A stretch of DNA of 64,000 bases from Methylotenera sp. GTDB lineage: Bacteria > Pseudomonadota > Gammaproteobacteria > Burkholderiales > Methylophilaceae. Made by a program: the position numbers and the translations under genes. This document shows, piece by piece, positions 34,101 to 43,737 of the stretch. The DNA is taken from NCBI GenBank assembly GCA_020622105.1, contig JAHRYP010000002.1, positions 78,176-142,175 on the forward strand, read 5' to 3'. The notes beneath the pieces were generated by a model that searched no databases, was not told where the DNA came from, and saw only the letters and a program-made list of their open reading frames with translations. Position 1 is the stretch's first letter. The number at the start of each line of letters is the position of its first letter.

Positions 34101-34257
34101 CCTGTGTTGCGATCTGCACCTGTACATTGGTTACATCCGGAAACGCATCCACTGAAAGTCTTTGTAATGCAAATATGCCTGCAATCATGAGTGCGACTGC
34201 AAACACCATCACAATCAGGCGCTGTTTAAGCGCCGCACGAATTAGAGATTCAATCAT
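31156..34257 (-). CDS. czcA: CzcA/CusA-family heavy-metal RND efflux pump
   Basis: The protein has 1033 residues, typical of HME-RND pumps, with 12 transmembrane helices and two large periplasmic loops. It starts MIESLIRAALKQRLIVMVFAVALMIAGIFALQRLSVDAFPDVTNVQVQI. The TM4 motif GGLAIAIGLMVDGSVVVVENAFHHL has one Asp and the Glu-Asn pair of the proton relay. This pattern differs from strict zinc/cobalt (DFGxxxDGAV) and copper (AIGAMVDAAI) types, so the metal cannot be assigned. It pumps cations from the periplasm through the outer-membrane partner. It sits between the adaptor and the PII-like gene. Confidence 0.93.
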   Translation of the reverse strand: MIESLIRAALKQRLIVMVFAVALMIAGIFALQRLSVDAFPDVTNVQVQIATQATGKSPEEVERFITVPLEISMTGLPGLIEMRSLNRNGLSLITLVFTDKTDVYFARQLVMERLMEVMEKMPQGVTPILGPVATGLGEVYQYTLDKPGDGEKELTAEDLTERRAIQDWVVRPLLRGIPGVAEINSQGGYVKQYQALVNPDRMNHYGLKLQDIYMALAKNNANSGGGVLPQFAEQYLIRGVGLIENLDDIRNIVLKEQNGVPVFMRDIAEVKLGHEVRVGAVLKNGYTESVGGIVIMMRAGNAKEVVSRVKARVQEINDKGMLPNGLQIVPYYDRSELVDAALFTVTKVLIEGIILVVFILFLFLGDVRSSIIVVATLILTPLITFMAMNYYGISANLMSLGGLAIAIGLMVDGSVVVVENAFHHLGHRQNESKVRVVLEAASEVATPVLFGVGIIILVFLPLMTLEGMEGKMFAPLAMTIAIALFVSLVISLTLSPVLCSYILKGGSGEDTKLIQSIKNPYLKLLNWALTNDKKTIATATAVFVISLLVVPLLGTSFIPEMKEGSIVPGINRVPNISLEESIKMENEAMRLIMEKVPGVKSAMSGIGRGESPADPQAQNESTPIISLKPRDEWPEGWTQDDIADKMTAVLSEGLPGVQIVMAQPISDRVDELLTGVRSDVAVKVFGDDMAKLKSKADEIAKIAGTVPGAVDLRVEKVSGQQYLNITINRQAIARQGINASDIHDIIETAIGGKVATEIYEGERRFSGAVRFPESFRDNTEAIGNILVTSPNGSRVALRDLAKIEIKDGPAQISRELGKRRIVVAINVRDRDLGGFVAELQQTLDKQLKLPDGYYLEYGGQFQNMERALNHLMIIVPITIAAIFFLLFLLFNSVRYATMIIMILPFASIGGIFALLVTGEYLSVPASVGFIALWGIAVLNGVVLVSYIRSLRDEGKGQIESIVEGCKQRFRPVMMTATVAMLALVPFLFATGPGSEIQRPLAIVVIGGLISSTLLTLVVVPTLYRRFEESRIEA

Positions 34258-34260
34258 GCG

Positions 34261-35445
34261 TTACTCCAATTCTTTGCGTTTACGTTCATTGTTTACATGG
34301 AATGCACCATCAGCGACCACGATTTCACCCTCAGATACACCATTCACGATGGTCACCATACCTTCATGCTCCTGCCCCAGCTCAACTTCACGCAGGCGGA
34401 ATTTGTTTGGTGCCAACTGCACGTAAACATAGGTAGTATCGTTTTCCCTGACAATGCTTTGTAATGGCAAGGCCAGTTTTTGTTCCGGATGCGATTGAAT
34501 CAGCATTGAAACCAGCATGTCCGGCTTGATTTCACGATTATCGTTTGCCAGATCAGAACGTACAGTTACAGTTCTGGTTTCCGGATTAACCACATCACCT
34601 TCGTAAATTAGCTTGGCTTTATATTGCTTGTTGCCCAAAGCCGGAATTTCGACCACTACTTCTTCATCGACTTGAATCAGATCGATCTGCTGCTCAGGAA
34701 TCTCAGCCACGACCCAAACATGCGAAAGATCAGCAATGATGAATAGCTCTTCAGCCGGCTGTACTACCTGCCCCAGGTTAACCTTGCGGCTGATCACCGT
34801 ACCTGAAATACGTGATACCACATTGCTGTAAGAGCGGATTTGCCCGGTCTGTGTCAGCTTATTAATTGCAGATTCACTCATACCCAATACCAGCAATTGG
34901 TCACGAGCCGCATTTAACTCAGCCTGTGCTGCACTCAGTTCGGCTTCCCTGCGTTGCAATTCAGCCGCACCGATCACGTCAGCTTCTTGCAGTAAGCGTG
35001 CACGCTCAACCGCTTTAGATTGCAAGCCAATCTGCTGCGAAGCTTTGATATAGACCAGCTGATTTTGTGCCAACTCGGTACTGTTGAGTGTTGCCAGTAC
35101 TTGCCCATTTTTAACATTCTGGCCCAAGGTCGCTTCAATATCTTTAATACGGCCTGTCACAGAAGCGCCGATTCTTGCCATGCGCTGCTCATCTACTTGT
35201 ATGGTACCGGGTACGCGCAAGGTGCCGCGCATTTCGATATTACCTGCCGTATGCAGTTGAATCTGCTTTGCCAACTGTTCGGTAATTTCCACAATATTCG
35301 GGTCTACTACCTTAGCTTCAACTGGCGCTTCTTCTTTTGAATTACAGCCTGCTAATAAAAAACTGGCTGCAAATAAAGCCAGAAACATTTTTTTACTTGG
35401 TAAAGAATTTGAAAACATATTTGCAAACATAGATGTAGCAGTCAT
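34261..35445 (-). CDS. czcB: RND efflux periplasmic adaptor (CzcB-like lipoprotein)
   Basis: The protein has 394 residues. A lipoprotein signal ends in LLAGCNS (Cys near residue 34), placing it in the inner membrane facing the periplasm. The adaptor domains are visible: RVPGTIQVDEQRMARIGASVTGRIKDIEATLGQNVKNGQVLATL (barrel-lipoyl), a long coiled-coil hairpin around 125-190, and GTVISRKVNLGQVVQPAEELFIIADLSHVWVVAEIPEQQIDLI. It bridges the pump and the TolC-like channel. It overlaps the upstream gene by one base and lies 3 bases before czcA. Confidence 0.92.
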   Translation of the reverse strand: MTATSMFANMFSNSLPSKKMFLALFAASFLLAGCNSKEEAPVEAKVVDPNIVEITEQLAKQIQLHTAGNIEMRGTLRVPGTIQVDEQRMARIGASVTGRIKDIEATLGQNVKNGQVLATLNSTELAQNQLVYIKASQQIGLQSKAVERARLLQEADVIGAAELQRREAELSAAQAELNAARDQLLVLGMSESAINKLTQTGQIRSYSNVVSRISGTVISRKVNLGQVVQPAEELFIIADLSHVWVVAEIPEQQIDLIQVDEEVVVEIPALGNKQYKAKLIYEGDVVNPETRTVTVRSDLANDNREIKPDMLVSMLIQSHPEQKLALPLQSIVRENDTTYVYVQLAPNKFRLREVELGQEHEGMVTIVNGVSEGEIVVADGAFHVNNERKRKELE

Positions 35446-36731
35446 TAAGATTTAACCTCCAAAAGTTCATAGCCAAGCAAGCGTTCAATTTCCAGCATGG
35501 TATTGATATATTCGTAACGCGCAGATAAATAGTCTTTTCTCACCATGCGTTTGGTGCGCTGCGCATCGAGATAATCCAGAATGCCGCGTTCACCAAAACG
35601 GTACGCGGCTTCAGCCACTTTAAGCACCGCCTCGGCCTGTGATAGCAAGCCATTTTCAAATGCAGCTACCTGTTGCTGTGCAATCAAATAGCGCTGATAA
35701 GCAGACTCGATATCTCGTTTAATCGCCAGTTCACGCTCACTTAAAATCGCATTCACTTCTCTGACTTCTGCCGCGGCTTGTGCAATCGGGCCGGTACGCT
35801 TATCCCAAACTGGTAATGGAATTGAAATGCCAAGTCGTAACTGACGTAAATCAGGGTCTTGCTCGACGCCGGCTCTAACTGTTAAACCAGGATTACGTAA
35901 TTGTTCCTGCAGGCGCAGATTTGCCTCTGAGGTTTTGACAGCTGAGCGGATTTGTTTCAATAGTGTCGCGTCGTTGATTCGATCACGCAGCTCGTCAATT
36001 CTTGGCAGGCTGGAACTGAGCGGCAACTCTCCGGTAAGGTTGTAATCCTCTGGAACTGCAGCACCAATTAAACCGCGCAGATAGGCTTTTGCTTCAGTTA
36101 CACGCACTCTGGCAGCCTGATAGTCTCGTTCAGCAGCCAATGCTTCAGTATCGGCTTTAATCAACTCGTACTTAGGCGACTCACCTACATCAACACGCAA
36201 TTTAACGCGTCCACGAATATCCTTAAGCAGATTACTATCTGCCTCAGCTATTTCAAGTACCGCCTGACGCTGCAATACATCGTAAAAAGCACTTTTCACA
36301 CGCGCACGCACTTCCGTTTTTGTAAGCTCAATGCCTAGTGTTGCCACTTGCACATTACTTTCAGCGACTTCTCTTTTAGCATTACGCACACTGGGAAAGT
36401 CCAGAGGCTGTGATAACGCTACGCCCCAGTTGCCATTATTACCCTGCCCACCCGGGGTTCTGTAACTGGTTGGGCCAGCACCAAATTCAAATTGCGGATT
36501 TGCATAGGTAGTCGCTGTAATGACAGAGGCCCTGGCAGAATCTTCACGCGCTTTAGAAATATTAATTGAGGGATTTTGTTCTGCAGCGATTGTTACAATC
36601 TGCTCCAAGGTAAAACTTGGCGCTGAATACGCTACATGGCTGTGCATGAAACCAGCCAATAAAAACACAATAGAAGTTAGATAACCCTTTTTAGAGCACA
36701 CCAACAGCTCACTTGCACCAAAACTACGCAT
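35445..36731 (-). CDS. czcC: TolC-family outer-membrane efflux protein (CzcC-like)
   Basis: The protein has 428 residues. An N-terminal signal sequence (about 16-36) is followed by two outer-membrane-efflux repeats rich in long helices (EQIVTIAAEQNPSINISKAREDSARASV ... YEYINTMLEIERLLGYELL). Such proteins form a trimeric channel for the RND pump. It is the first pump gene of the operon. The region upstream contains paired CTTGCAAG palindromes, probably the binding site of a metal-responsive regulator. No regulator gene is in the window. Confidence 0.9.
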   Translation of the reverse strand: MRSFGASELLVCSKKGYLTSIVFLLAGFMHSHVAYSAPSFTLEQIVTIAAEQNPSINISKAREDSARASVITATTYANPQFEFGAGPTSYRTPGGQGNNGNWGVALSQPLDFPSVRNAKREVAESNVQVATLGIELTKTEVRARVKSAFYDVLQRQAVLEIAEADSNLLKDIRGRVKLRVDVGESPKYELIKADTEALAAERDYQAARVRVTEAKAYLRGLIGAAVPEDYNLTGELPLSSSLPRIDELRDRINDATLLKQIRSAVKTSEANLRLQEQLRNPGLTVRAGVEQDPDLRQLRLGISIPLPVWDKRTGPIAQAAAEVREVNAILSERELAIKRDIESAYQRYLIAQQQVAAFENGLLSQAEAVLKVAEAAYRFGERGILDYLDAQRTKRMVRKDYLSARYEYINTMLEIERLLGYELLEVKS

Positions 36732-36871
36732 AAACAGTGTTTTCCTGTATGAATAATCGAAACTAATTAATAACCATTAACTAATAACAAAAATTACTAA
36801 GATTGATTTCGCGCTATGCAGGCACTGCCTATCGCTAGGCATTACGCTGATCAGCAACGACCGGGCTCGAT

Positions 36872-36906
36872 ATTCTTGCAAGCTTAAATATTAACCTTGC
36901 AAGAAT
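36872..36906 (-). promoter_or_regulatory. Paired CTTGCAAG palindromes upstream of the efflux operon
   Basis: Two 8-base palindromes CTTGCAAG (36875-36882 and 36896-36903) are 21 bases apart, two helical turns, and are part of an 11-base inverted repeat ATTCTTGCAAG/CTTGCAAGAAT. They may be an operator of czcC or, alternatively, a hairpin terminating the small gene upstream. Confidence 0.5.
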
Positions 36907-36921
36907 TAAGCCATTTGAAAG

Positions 36922-37236
36922 TTATGCGTTGGGGGGTCTCAAGTGAACCAACAGGGTTGGTTCTTGATAGCTTGCGCTGTAGAAGTAGTAAATAGTAGTT
37001 TTTTTAGAAAACTGGTTGTATATCACTGTAGCAATAGCTGCTGTGTCACCAGTATCGCGATTGTTATCTTTATCAAGCTGCACAACAGTCGCCTGCCCAT
37101 TACCAGGAAAATCACTGGCATGAGCATCGAAATCCTGCTGAATAACAGACGCAAAAATTGCGATTAATCCTACGATTAACAGCAGTTTTTTGAAAACCAT
37201 GTGCATCTGGGCAGTATTTAAATTAATTAATTTCAA
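36922..37236 (-). CDS. Small exported hypothetical protein
   Basis: The protein has 104 residues or fewer; the likeliest starts are the Met at 37206 or 37200, just before FKKLLLIVGLIAIFASVI. That segment is a signal peptide, with likely cleavage near AHA-SDF. The short mature part (about 63 residues) is rich in aromatic and polar residues (YNQFSKKTTIYYFYSASYQEP) and lacks cysteine or histidine clusters. It lies just upstream of the metal-efflux operon, and metal-related periplasmic proteins often occupy this place, but no family is recognised. Confidence 0.5.
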   Translation of the reverse strand: MKLINLNTAQMHMVFKKLLLIVGLIAIFASVIQQDFDAHASDFPGNGQATVVQLDKDNNRDTGDTAAIATVIYNQFSKKTTIYYFYSASYQEPTLLVHLRPPNA

Positions 37237-37477
37237 TTTATATTTGAAAAATTCTGTTATTTAGAAAGTATTTTAACGCTGTTAAAAATAAGGTTGTCAA
37301 AAAACTGTAACTTTTCAAGCGCGCCAATTATAGCAACTTTTTAACCGTTGACATGTTTGTATCGGTATTTGATCAATTGATAGGTAATTTACTAAGCAAA
37401 ACGAATGATGCTAACATCGGTCACAACTTAATATTCCATAATAGATATTTCGCAATAGCTCAACTGAAAGCAATGAT

Positions 37478-38020
37478 ATGTTACTTAAACTATTTTTTTA
37501 CTCTGCAATATTGTTGATCGCAATCATAGGTTACCGCAGTTATGCTTATGCTTCCAGTAACTTGGTTATTGATGGAGATGCGCCAAACTTCACGCTTAAT
37601 GATACAAAAGGCAGCACGCATTCTTTGTCTGACTATCGCGGCAAGTACTTGGTTCTTTATTTTTATCCCAAAAATGACACGCCTGCCTGCACCAAAGAAG
37701 CCTGTCACTTCAGAGATGATATGACTCAACTTGAAAAACTTGGTGCAAAAGTTGTCGGCATCAGTATTGACAGCAGTGAGTCAAATGGGAAGTTTGCTGA
37801 AAAATATAGCCTGCCTTTCACGCTATTAGCCGACACCAACGGCAAAGTCGCTGCCAGCTACAATGCGCTCACCAATCTTTTGGTCATCAAAATTGCCAAG
37901 CGCCATACTTTTTTAATTGACCCGGATGGCAAAATCAAAAAAATCTATACCAGCGTTAATGTATCAAACCATTCGCAACAGATCATTGACGACCTGAAGG
38001 CGCTTCAGAATAAGCATTAA
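37478..38020 (+). CDS. Membrane-anchored peroxiredoxin (Bcp/PrxQ type)
   Basis: The protein has 180 residues. The N-terminal hydrophobic segment (about 1-26) is a signal or anchor, so the catalytic domain should be periplasmic. The thioredoxin-fold domain has the PrxQ/Bcp active site YFYPKNDTPACTKEAC, with peroxidatic Cys71 and resolving Cys76 five residues later. It reduces hydroperoxides using a thiol donor. It is convergent with the Fae paralogue next door, with 16 bases between the stops. Amine oxidation can generate peroxide, but a link is only inference. Confidence 0.87.
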   Translation: MLLKLFFYSAILLIAIIGYRSYAYASSNLVIDGDAPNFTLNDTKGSTHSLSDYRGKYLVLYFYPKNDTPACTKEACHFRDDMTQLEKLGAKVVGISIDSSESNGKFAEKYSLPFTLLADTNGKVAASYNALTNLLVIKIAKRHTFLIDPDGKIKKIYTSVNVSNHSQQIIDDLKALQNKH

Positions 38021-38036
38021 GCAAAAACTCCAACTG

Positions 38037-38582
38037 TTATTTTTTTGCTTTTGCTGCAAACGGATGCACTGAGTCCTTATAGGTTTTCAGTAAATCAGCC
38101 GCTTTAGGTTCGCGCGCAATCGCATTTATAATGGCTTGCTTGGTGGCGCGATGATTCCATTCCTGAATGCGCTCATCACTATCTGCACGGTGACTGATAA
38201 ATACGCCTACACAGATAAATACGTCATCGGCTTCTTCCACTGGAATAATTCCTTCTGCGACACAGTCCATCACCGCCATTGCAACGCCACGCTGTGCCGG
38301 GCCGAACATCTGAGTTGCTTGCTTGCCGTTTTTAATCGTCACCTTATTAAACATGACGGTATTTGGCTTTACCATCATATTCGGAGCAACAATAGCGAGC
38401 AAACCATTCACACCCATCTTTTGATCTGTCAGGGTACGGCAAAATGCATCTTCAGCCGCACTGCCCCTAGGCCCCATAATCAAGTCAATATGTGCAACAT
38501 TTAATAAATCCAAGCCATGCTCATCCGCACGGTTTTCAATTACTAATGCCTCACCCACTAATACACGATCGATCACAGCCAT
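38037..38582 (-). CDS. fae2: Formaldehyde-activating enzyme homologue (Fae2-like)
   Basis: The protein has 181 residues. It matches Fae closely: RVLVGEALV, NVAHIDLIMGPRGSAAEDAF with the catalytic His31, LLAIVAPNMMVKPNTVMFNKVTIKNGKQATQMFGPAQRGVAMAVMDCVAEGIIP and DDVFICVGVFI. It should speed condensation of formaldehyde with tetrahydromethanopterin. It carries an N-terminal insertion (about 16-28) that canonical 170-residue Fae lacks, and other substitutions, so I call it a paralogue; a canonical fae probably lies elsewhere. An inverted repeat CACAGT/ACTGTG lies upstream. Confidence 0.87.
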   Translation of the reverse strand: MAVIDRVLVGEALVIENRADEHGLDLLNVAHIDLIMGPRGSAAEDAFCRTLTDQKMGVNGLLAIVAPNMMVKPNTVMFNKVTIKNGKQATQMFGPAQRGVAMAVMDCVAEGIIPVEEADDVFICVGVFISHRADSDERIQEWNHRATKQAIINAIAREPKAADLLKTYKDSVHPFAAKAKK

Positions 38583-38720
38583 TTTTATTCTCCTAAAAAA
38601 CTTTTAGTTATTAAGAATCTCCTGCTTATCAATTAACCCTACTACAAATCACGATATGACTTAACTAGCATTCTGATTCTAAGCGTTTCTTAACAGACTT
38701 AACTGTCATTCATATCATGA

Positions 38721-38738
38721 CACAGTTGCAACACTGTG
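38721..38738. promoter_or_regulatory. CACAGT-N6-ACTGTG inverted repeat upstream of fae2
   Basis: Two perfect 6-base arms with a 6-base spacer sit about 140 bases upstream of the fae2 start. Half-sites contain CTGTG, also found in the mgdA repeats. A regulator site is possible but not proven. Confidence 0.35.
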
Positions 38739-38777
38739 ACTGTACGTATAGACACTTACAGCACATCCAAAAATACT

Positions 38778-39296
38778 TTAGTCACAAAACTTCTCTACAG
38801 CCTGCTGCGCATCAGCCTTGCCTTTGCTGATGTCTTCATCTCCCAGATATCGGCGCTCGCCATTTTCATCTGTTGTCATGATTCTGCCGCCATTTGTGTA
38901 GGTTCTTAGATTGGTTCTGGCGGCTGCGCAACTTTCCTGCCTGTACTTCAATTCTGCCTGCTTAACCTCATCAGCTTTTTTCTGCGCCTCAGCTTCTTGA
39001 GCACGCTTGGCCGCAGCATCCTCTTTACTAAGCGCCGCAGCATCCTTAGGTGCTGCTGTTCCACCTGTATTAGTAACCGGCGGCAATCCGTTTTCAGCCG
39101 GAGCGACACTTGGGTCAGTAGGCACTTTAGGTGCTTTCTTGCCAATAGATTCCTTCTTAACATTAGATGGTGGTGGTACGTCGCTGTAACGGGTAATGCC
39201 GTTTTTATCTTTCCATTTATAAATTTCAGCCTGCGCCAACGTTGGTGCCATCGAAGCTACAATTGCAGCCAAAACTAATAATGAACCTACTTTCAT
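38778..39296 (-). CDS. DUF4124-domain exported protein
   Basis: The protein has 172 residues. A signal peptide (residues 1-23, ending AQAE) leads into a DUF4124 motif (IYKWKDKNGITRYSDVPPPSNVK). A Lys/Ala/Glu-rich central helix (about 85-120) and a C-terminal segment with cysteines (SCAAARTNL, VEKFCD) follow. The family is common in envelope proteins of beta- and gammaproteobacteria; its function is unknown. It stands upstream of fae2 on the same strand but 195 bases away, so it is probably separate. Confidence 0.8.
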   Translation of the reverse strand: MKVGSLLVLAAIVASMAPTLAQAEIYKWKDKNGITRYSDVPPPSNVKKESIGKKAPKVPTDPSVAPAENGLPPVTNTGGTAAPKDAAALSKEDAAAKRAQEAEAQKKADEVKQAELKYRQESCAAARTNLRTYTNGGRIMTTDENGERRYLGDEDISKGKADAQQAVEKFCD

Positions 39297-39451
39297 AGCA
39301 TTTCCTCTTTAAATTATTCAGCTTCTGTACATGTTATTGCTTATCAGAATTACAATCAATACTGCTGCAAACTTACACGGCATTCAATAAAAAAATCATT
39401 TTAATTTTTGAAAATATACTTAGCATACTCGCTAAGCTGCTCATAACTCTG

Positions 39452-39457
39452 TATAAT
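39452..39457 (+). promoter_or_regulatory. -10 box (TATAAT) of guaB
   Basis: A perfect TATAAT lies 32 bases upstream of the guaB ATG. No strong -35 is visible at the usual distance. Confidence 0.5.
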
Positions 39458-39471
39458 TTCGTTTTGGGTAA

Positions 39472-40944
<1,473 letters not shown>

Positions 40945-40957
40945 TAACATCTTAATT

Positions 40958-40992
40958 AAGTGGGCGGTTATATTAACCGCCCACTTTTCATT
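40958..40992 (+). terminator. Intrinsic terminator between guaB and guaA
   Basis: AAGTGGGCGGTTA and TAACCGCCCACTT make a 13-base-pair stem with a 3-base loop, followed by TTTTCATTTT. It may fully or partly uncouple guaA from guaB. Confidence 0.8.
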
Positions 40993-41017
40993 TTAATCTT
41001 CTCACTCACACTACTCT

Positions 41018-42622
41018 ATGCATTCAAAAATCCTCATTCTAGATTTTGGCTCACAAGTCACTCAGCTTATCGCGCGTCGCGTGCGTGAAGCGCATGTTTA
41101 CTGTGAGATTCACTCATGTGAAGTATCTGACGACTTTGTAAGAAACTTTGGTGCTGACGGCATTATTCTTTCAGGTAGCCATGCCAGCGTGTATGAAGAA
41201 GAAACCGACAGAGCGCCACAAGCCGTGTTTGAATTAGGCGTGCCGGTACTAGGTATCTGCTACGGTATGCAAACCATGGCGCAGCAACTGGGCGGCAAGG
41301 TTGAAGCGGGTCACAAACGCGAATTCGGTTATGCTTCAGTACGCGCACATGGCCACTCTGCGCTGTTCCGCGATATTCAGGACAGCACTAACGCTGAAGG
41401 CCACGGCCTGCTGGATGTATGGATGAGTCATGGTGACAAGGTCACGGAATTACCTGCTGGCTTTAAAATAATCGCCAGCAATGCAACCACACCGATTGCG
41501 GCAATGGCTGATGAAACACGCAAATTTTACGCGGTGCAATTCCACCCGGAAGTCACGCACACCAAACAAGGTCAGGCCATGCTTAACCGTTTTGTGCTCG
41601 AAATCTGTGGCGCAAAACCAGACTGGATCATGAAAGACCATGTTGCGGAAGCTGTTGAAAAAATCCGCGCACAAGTGGGTGACGAAGAAGTTATTCTCGG
41701 TTTATCCGGCGGTGTAGATTCCAGCGTTGCTGCTGCATTGATTCACCGCGCGATTGGCGACCAATTGACTTGCGTATTTGTTGACCATGGCCTGTTACGC
41801 CTCGATGAAGGCAAAATGGTCATGGAAATGTTTGCCGGCCGCCTGCATGCAAGAGTAATTCATGTAGATGCTACTGAACAATTCATGGGCAAGCTTAACG
41901 GTGTCAGTGACCCGGAAGCAAAACGTAAAATTATCGGTAATGAGTTCGTAGAAGTATTTAAAGCAGAGGCAGCAAAACTTAAAGCCGGTGACGGTGGCCA
42001 TAAAGGTGCAACCTTTCTGGCGCAGGGCACAATCTATCCTGATGTAATCGAATCAGGCGGTGCAAAATCCAAGAAAGCGGTCACGATTAAAAGTCACCAC
42101 AACGTTGGCGGCCTGCCAGAGCAGCTTGGCTTGAAATTATTAGAACCGTTACGTGATTTATTTAAAGATGAAGTGCGCGAACTTGGCGTTGCTTTAGGTC
42201 TGCCAGCTGAAATGGTCTATCGCCATCCTTTCCCGGGACCGGGTTTAGGTGTGCGTATTCTGGGTGAAGTAAGAAAAGACTTTGCAGATTTATTACGCCG
42301 CGCTGATGCTATTTTCATTGAAGAATTACGCAATACTGTTGATGAAAAAACCGGAAAAACCTGGTATGAACTCACCAGTCAGGCATTTACCGTATTCCTG
42401 CCGGTAAAATCAGTAGGTGTGATGGGTGATGGCCGTACTTATGATTACGTTGTTGCATTGCGTGCAGTAGTAACCAGCGATTTCATGACTGCACACTGGG
42501 CAGAACTGCCCTATTCATTGTTAGGTCGTGTATCTAATAGAATTATTAATGAAGTACGTGGTATTAACCGCGTTGTGTATGACGTTTCTGGCAAGCCGCC
42601 AGCGACGATTGAGTGGGAATAA
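41018..42622 (+). CDS. guaA: GMP synthase (glutamine-hydrolysing)
   Basis: The protein has 534 residues and three parts. The N-terminal class I amidotransferase has the nucleophile in [11 protein letters not shown] and His-Glu in [10 protein letters not shown]. The ATP-pyrophosphatase has the P-loop [15 protein letters not shown]. The C-terminal dimerisation domain includes [15 protein letters not shown] and ends IEWE. It aminates XMP to GMP. Starting 73 bases after guaB, it is separated by a strong terminator. Confidence 0.97.
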   Translation: MHSKILILDFGSQVTQLIARRVREAHVYCEIHSCEVSDDFVRNFGADGIILSGSHASVYEEETDRAPQAVFELGVPVLGICYGMQTMAQQLGGKVEAGHKREFGYASVRAHGHSALFRDIQDSTNAEGHGLLDVWMSHGDKVTELPAGFKIIASNATTPIAAMADETRKFYAVQFHPEVTHTKQGQAMLNRFVLEICGAKPDWIMKDHVAEAVEKIRAQVGDEEVILGLSGGVDSSVAAALIHRAIGDQLTCVFVDHGLLRLDEGKMVMEMFAGRLHARVIHVDATEQFMGKLNGVSDPEAKRKIIGNEFVEVFKAEAAKLKAGDGGHKGATFLAQGTIYPDVIESGGAKSKKAVTIKSHHNVGGLPEQLGLKLLEPLRDLFKDEVRELGVALGLPAEMVYRHPFPGPGLGVRILGEVRKDFADLLRRADAIFIEELRNTVDEKTGKTWYELTSQAFTVFLPVKSVGVMGDGRTYDYVVALRAVVTSDFMTAHWAELPYSLLGRVSNRIINEVRGINRVVYDVSGKPPATIEWE

Positions 42623-42631
42623 GGAGTCATT

Positions 42632-43138
42632 ATGAGTCGTGCATTTGTCAATGAAGAAAGATTTGAACAAGCTGGCGGTGAAGAGCTCGTCGAGCGCCCG
42701 GTCAGCGAGCATCCTAACTATGTCACCCCTAACGGTGCACTTGAGTTGCAAACGCAGGAAGAAGCGTTGGTAGCGCAGCTTAATAGCCTGAAAGATGCGC
42801 ATGATGACACTTTTGCAAAAGATAAAGTGTCTGAAATTGAGCGTGACTTACGTTATGTGCGCGCACGCCTGGACTCAATTATTCTGGTTGATCCAAAAAC
42901 ACAAAATCACGACACGGTTTTGTTTGGCGCGATTGTAGAAGTTGAAGACGACGAAGGTAATCGTCACACGTTCCATATCGTGGGTGAAGACGAAGCCAAT
43001 GCTTCAATCAATAAAGTGAGCTGGGTTTCTCCACTAGCCAAGTCACTCATCGGCCATAAAGTTGGCGAAACTGTTAATTGGCAGCGCCCGGTTGGCAATA
43101 TCAATTTAGAAATTCTGGATATTCACTACGAATCATGA
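42632..43138 (+). CDS. GreA/GreB-family factor with shortened coiled-coil
   Basis: The protein has 168 residues. The C-terminal FKBP-like domain is clear (LFGAIVEVEDDEGNRHTFHIVGEDEANASINKVSWVSPLAKSLIGHKVGETVNW). The N-terminal coiled-coil hairpin is shorter than in GreA (about 53 residues versus 67 between the matching Gly and Val-Ile-Asp landmarks). The tip segment with the two acidic residues used for transcript cleavage is not recognisable. It may bind the RNA polymerase secondary channel without cleaving RNA. It follows guaA by 9 bases and its stop overlaps the next ATG. Confidence 0.82.
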   Translation: MSRAFVNEERFEQAGGEELVERPVSEHPNYVTPNGALELQTQEEALVAQLNSLKDAHDDTFAKDKVSEIERDLRYVRARLDSIILVDPKTQNHDTVLFGAIVEVEDDEGNRHTFHIVGEDEANASINKVSWVSPLAKSLIGHKVGETVNWQRPVGNINLEILDIHYES

Positions 43139-43737
43139 ACGTTAGCCAAGCCATATTAGAGCGCCGCTCCGTCAAGGCGTATGACCCGCAGCACAAAATG
43201 ACAGAAGATGAGATCGCCAAGCTGATGTCGCTGGCGATGCTGTCACCAACTGCATTCAACATCCAGAACTGGCGTTTTGTCGTTGTGACCGACCCGGCAT
43301 TGCGCAAAGAGATTCGTGCAGTGAGTTGGGATCAGGCACAGGTTGAAGATGCTTCGCTGCTAGTTGTATTAACAGCAGATTTGAAAGCATGGGAAAAACA
43401 GCCTGAGCGTTACTGGGAAAATGCATCAAAACCGGTGCAGGATTATCTGGTTACGGCCATTGGGCAGTATTATTCCGGCAATGAATTAGTGCAGCGCGAT
43501 GAAGCCATGCGCTCATGCGGCATGGCTGCCATGACACTCATGCTGGCAGCAAAAGAAATGGGCTATGACACCTGCCCGATGGATGGTTTTGATTTTGATG
43601 CAGTTGCCAAGTTGCTTAACCTGCCTGACGACCACACACCAGTGATGTTTGTGGTTGTAGGTAAAGCACTTAAAGAAGCCCAGCCTCGCGGCGGCCAGCT
43701 GCCGATCCATGAAGTCGTTATTTATAATAAGTTTTAA
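43135..43737 (+). CDS. Nitroreductase-family protein
   Basis: The protein has 200 residues from the ATG at 43135, which overlaps the Gre stop (ATGA); a longer frame from 43078 reads through the Gre gene and is rejected. The FMN-binding start AILERRSVKAYDPQHKMTEDEIAKLMSLAMLSPTAFNIQNWRFVVV is typical, and MRSCGMAAMTLMLAAKEMGYDTCPMDGFD is the usual central helix. It reduces nitro groups, quinones or similar with NAD(P)H; the true substrate is unknown. It is probably cotranscribed with guaA and the Gre gene. Confidence 0.88.
   Translation: MNVSQAILERRSVKAYDPQHKMTEDEIAKLMSLAMLSPTAFNIQNWRFVVVTDPALRKEIRAVSWDQAQVEDASLLVVLTADLKAWEKQPERYWENASKPVQDYLVTAIGQYYSGNELVQRDEAMRSCGMAAMTLMLAAKEMGYDTCPMDGFDFDAVAKLLNLPDDHTPVMFVVVGKALKEAQPRGGQLPIHEVVIYNKF

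Noticed and set aside
43078-43134. Extended N terminus for the nitroreductase
   Set aside because: These codons overlap the Gre gene in another frame; the ATG at 43135 fits the family start and gives an ATGA overlap.
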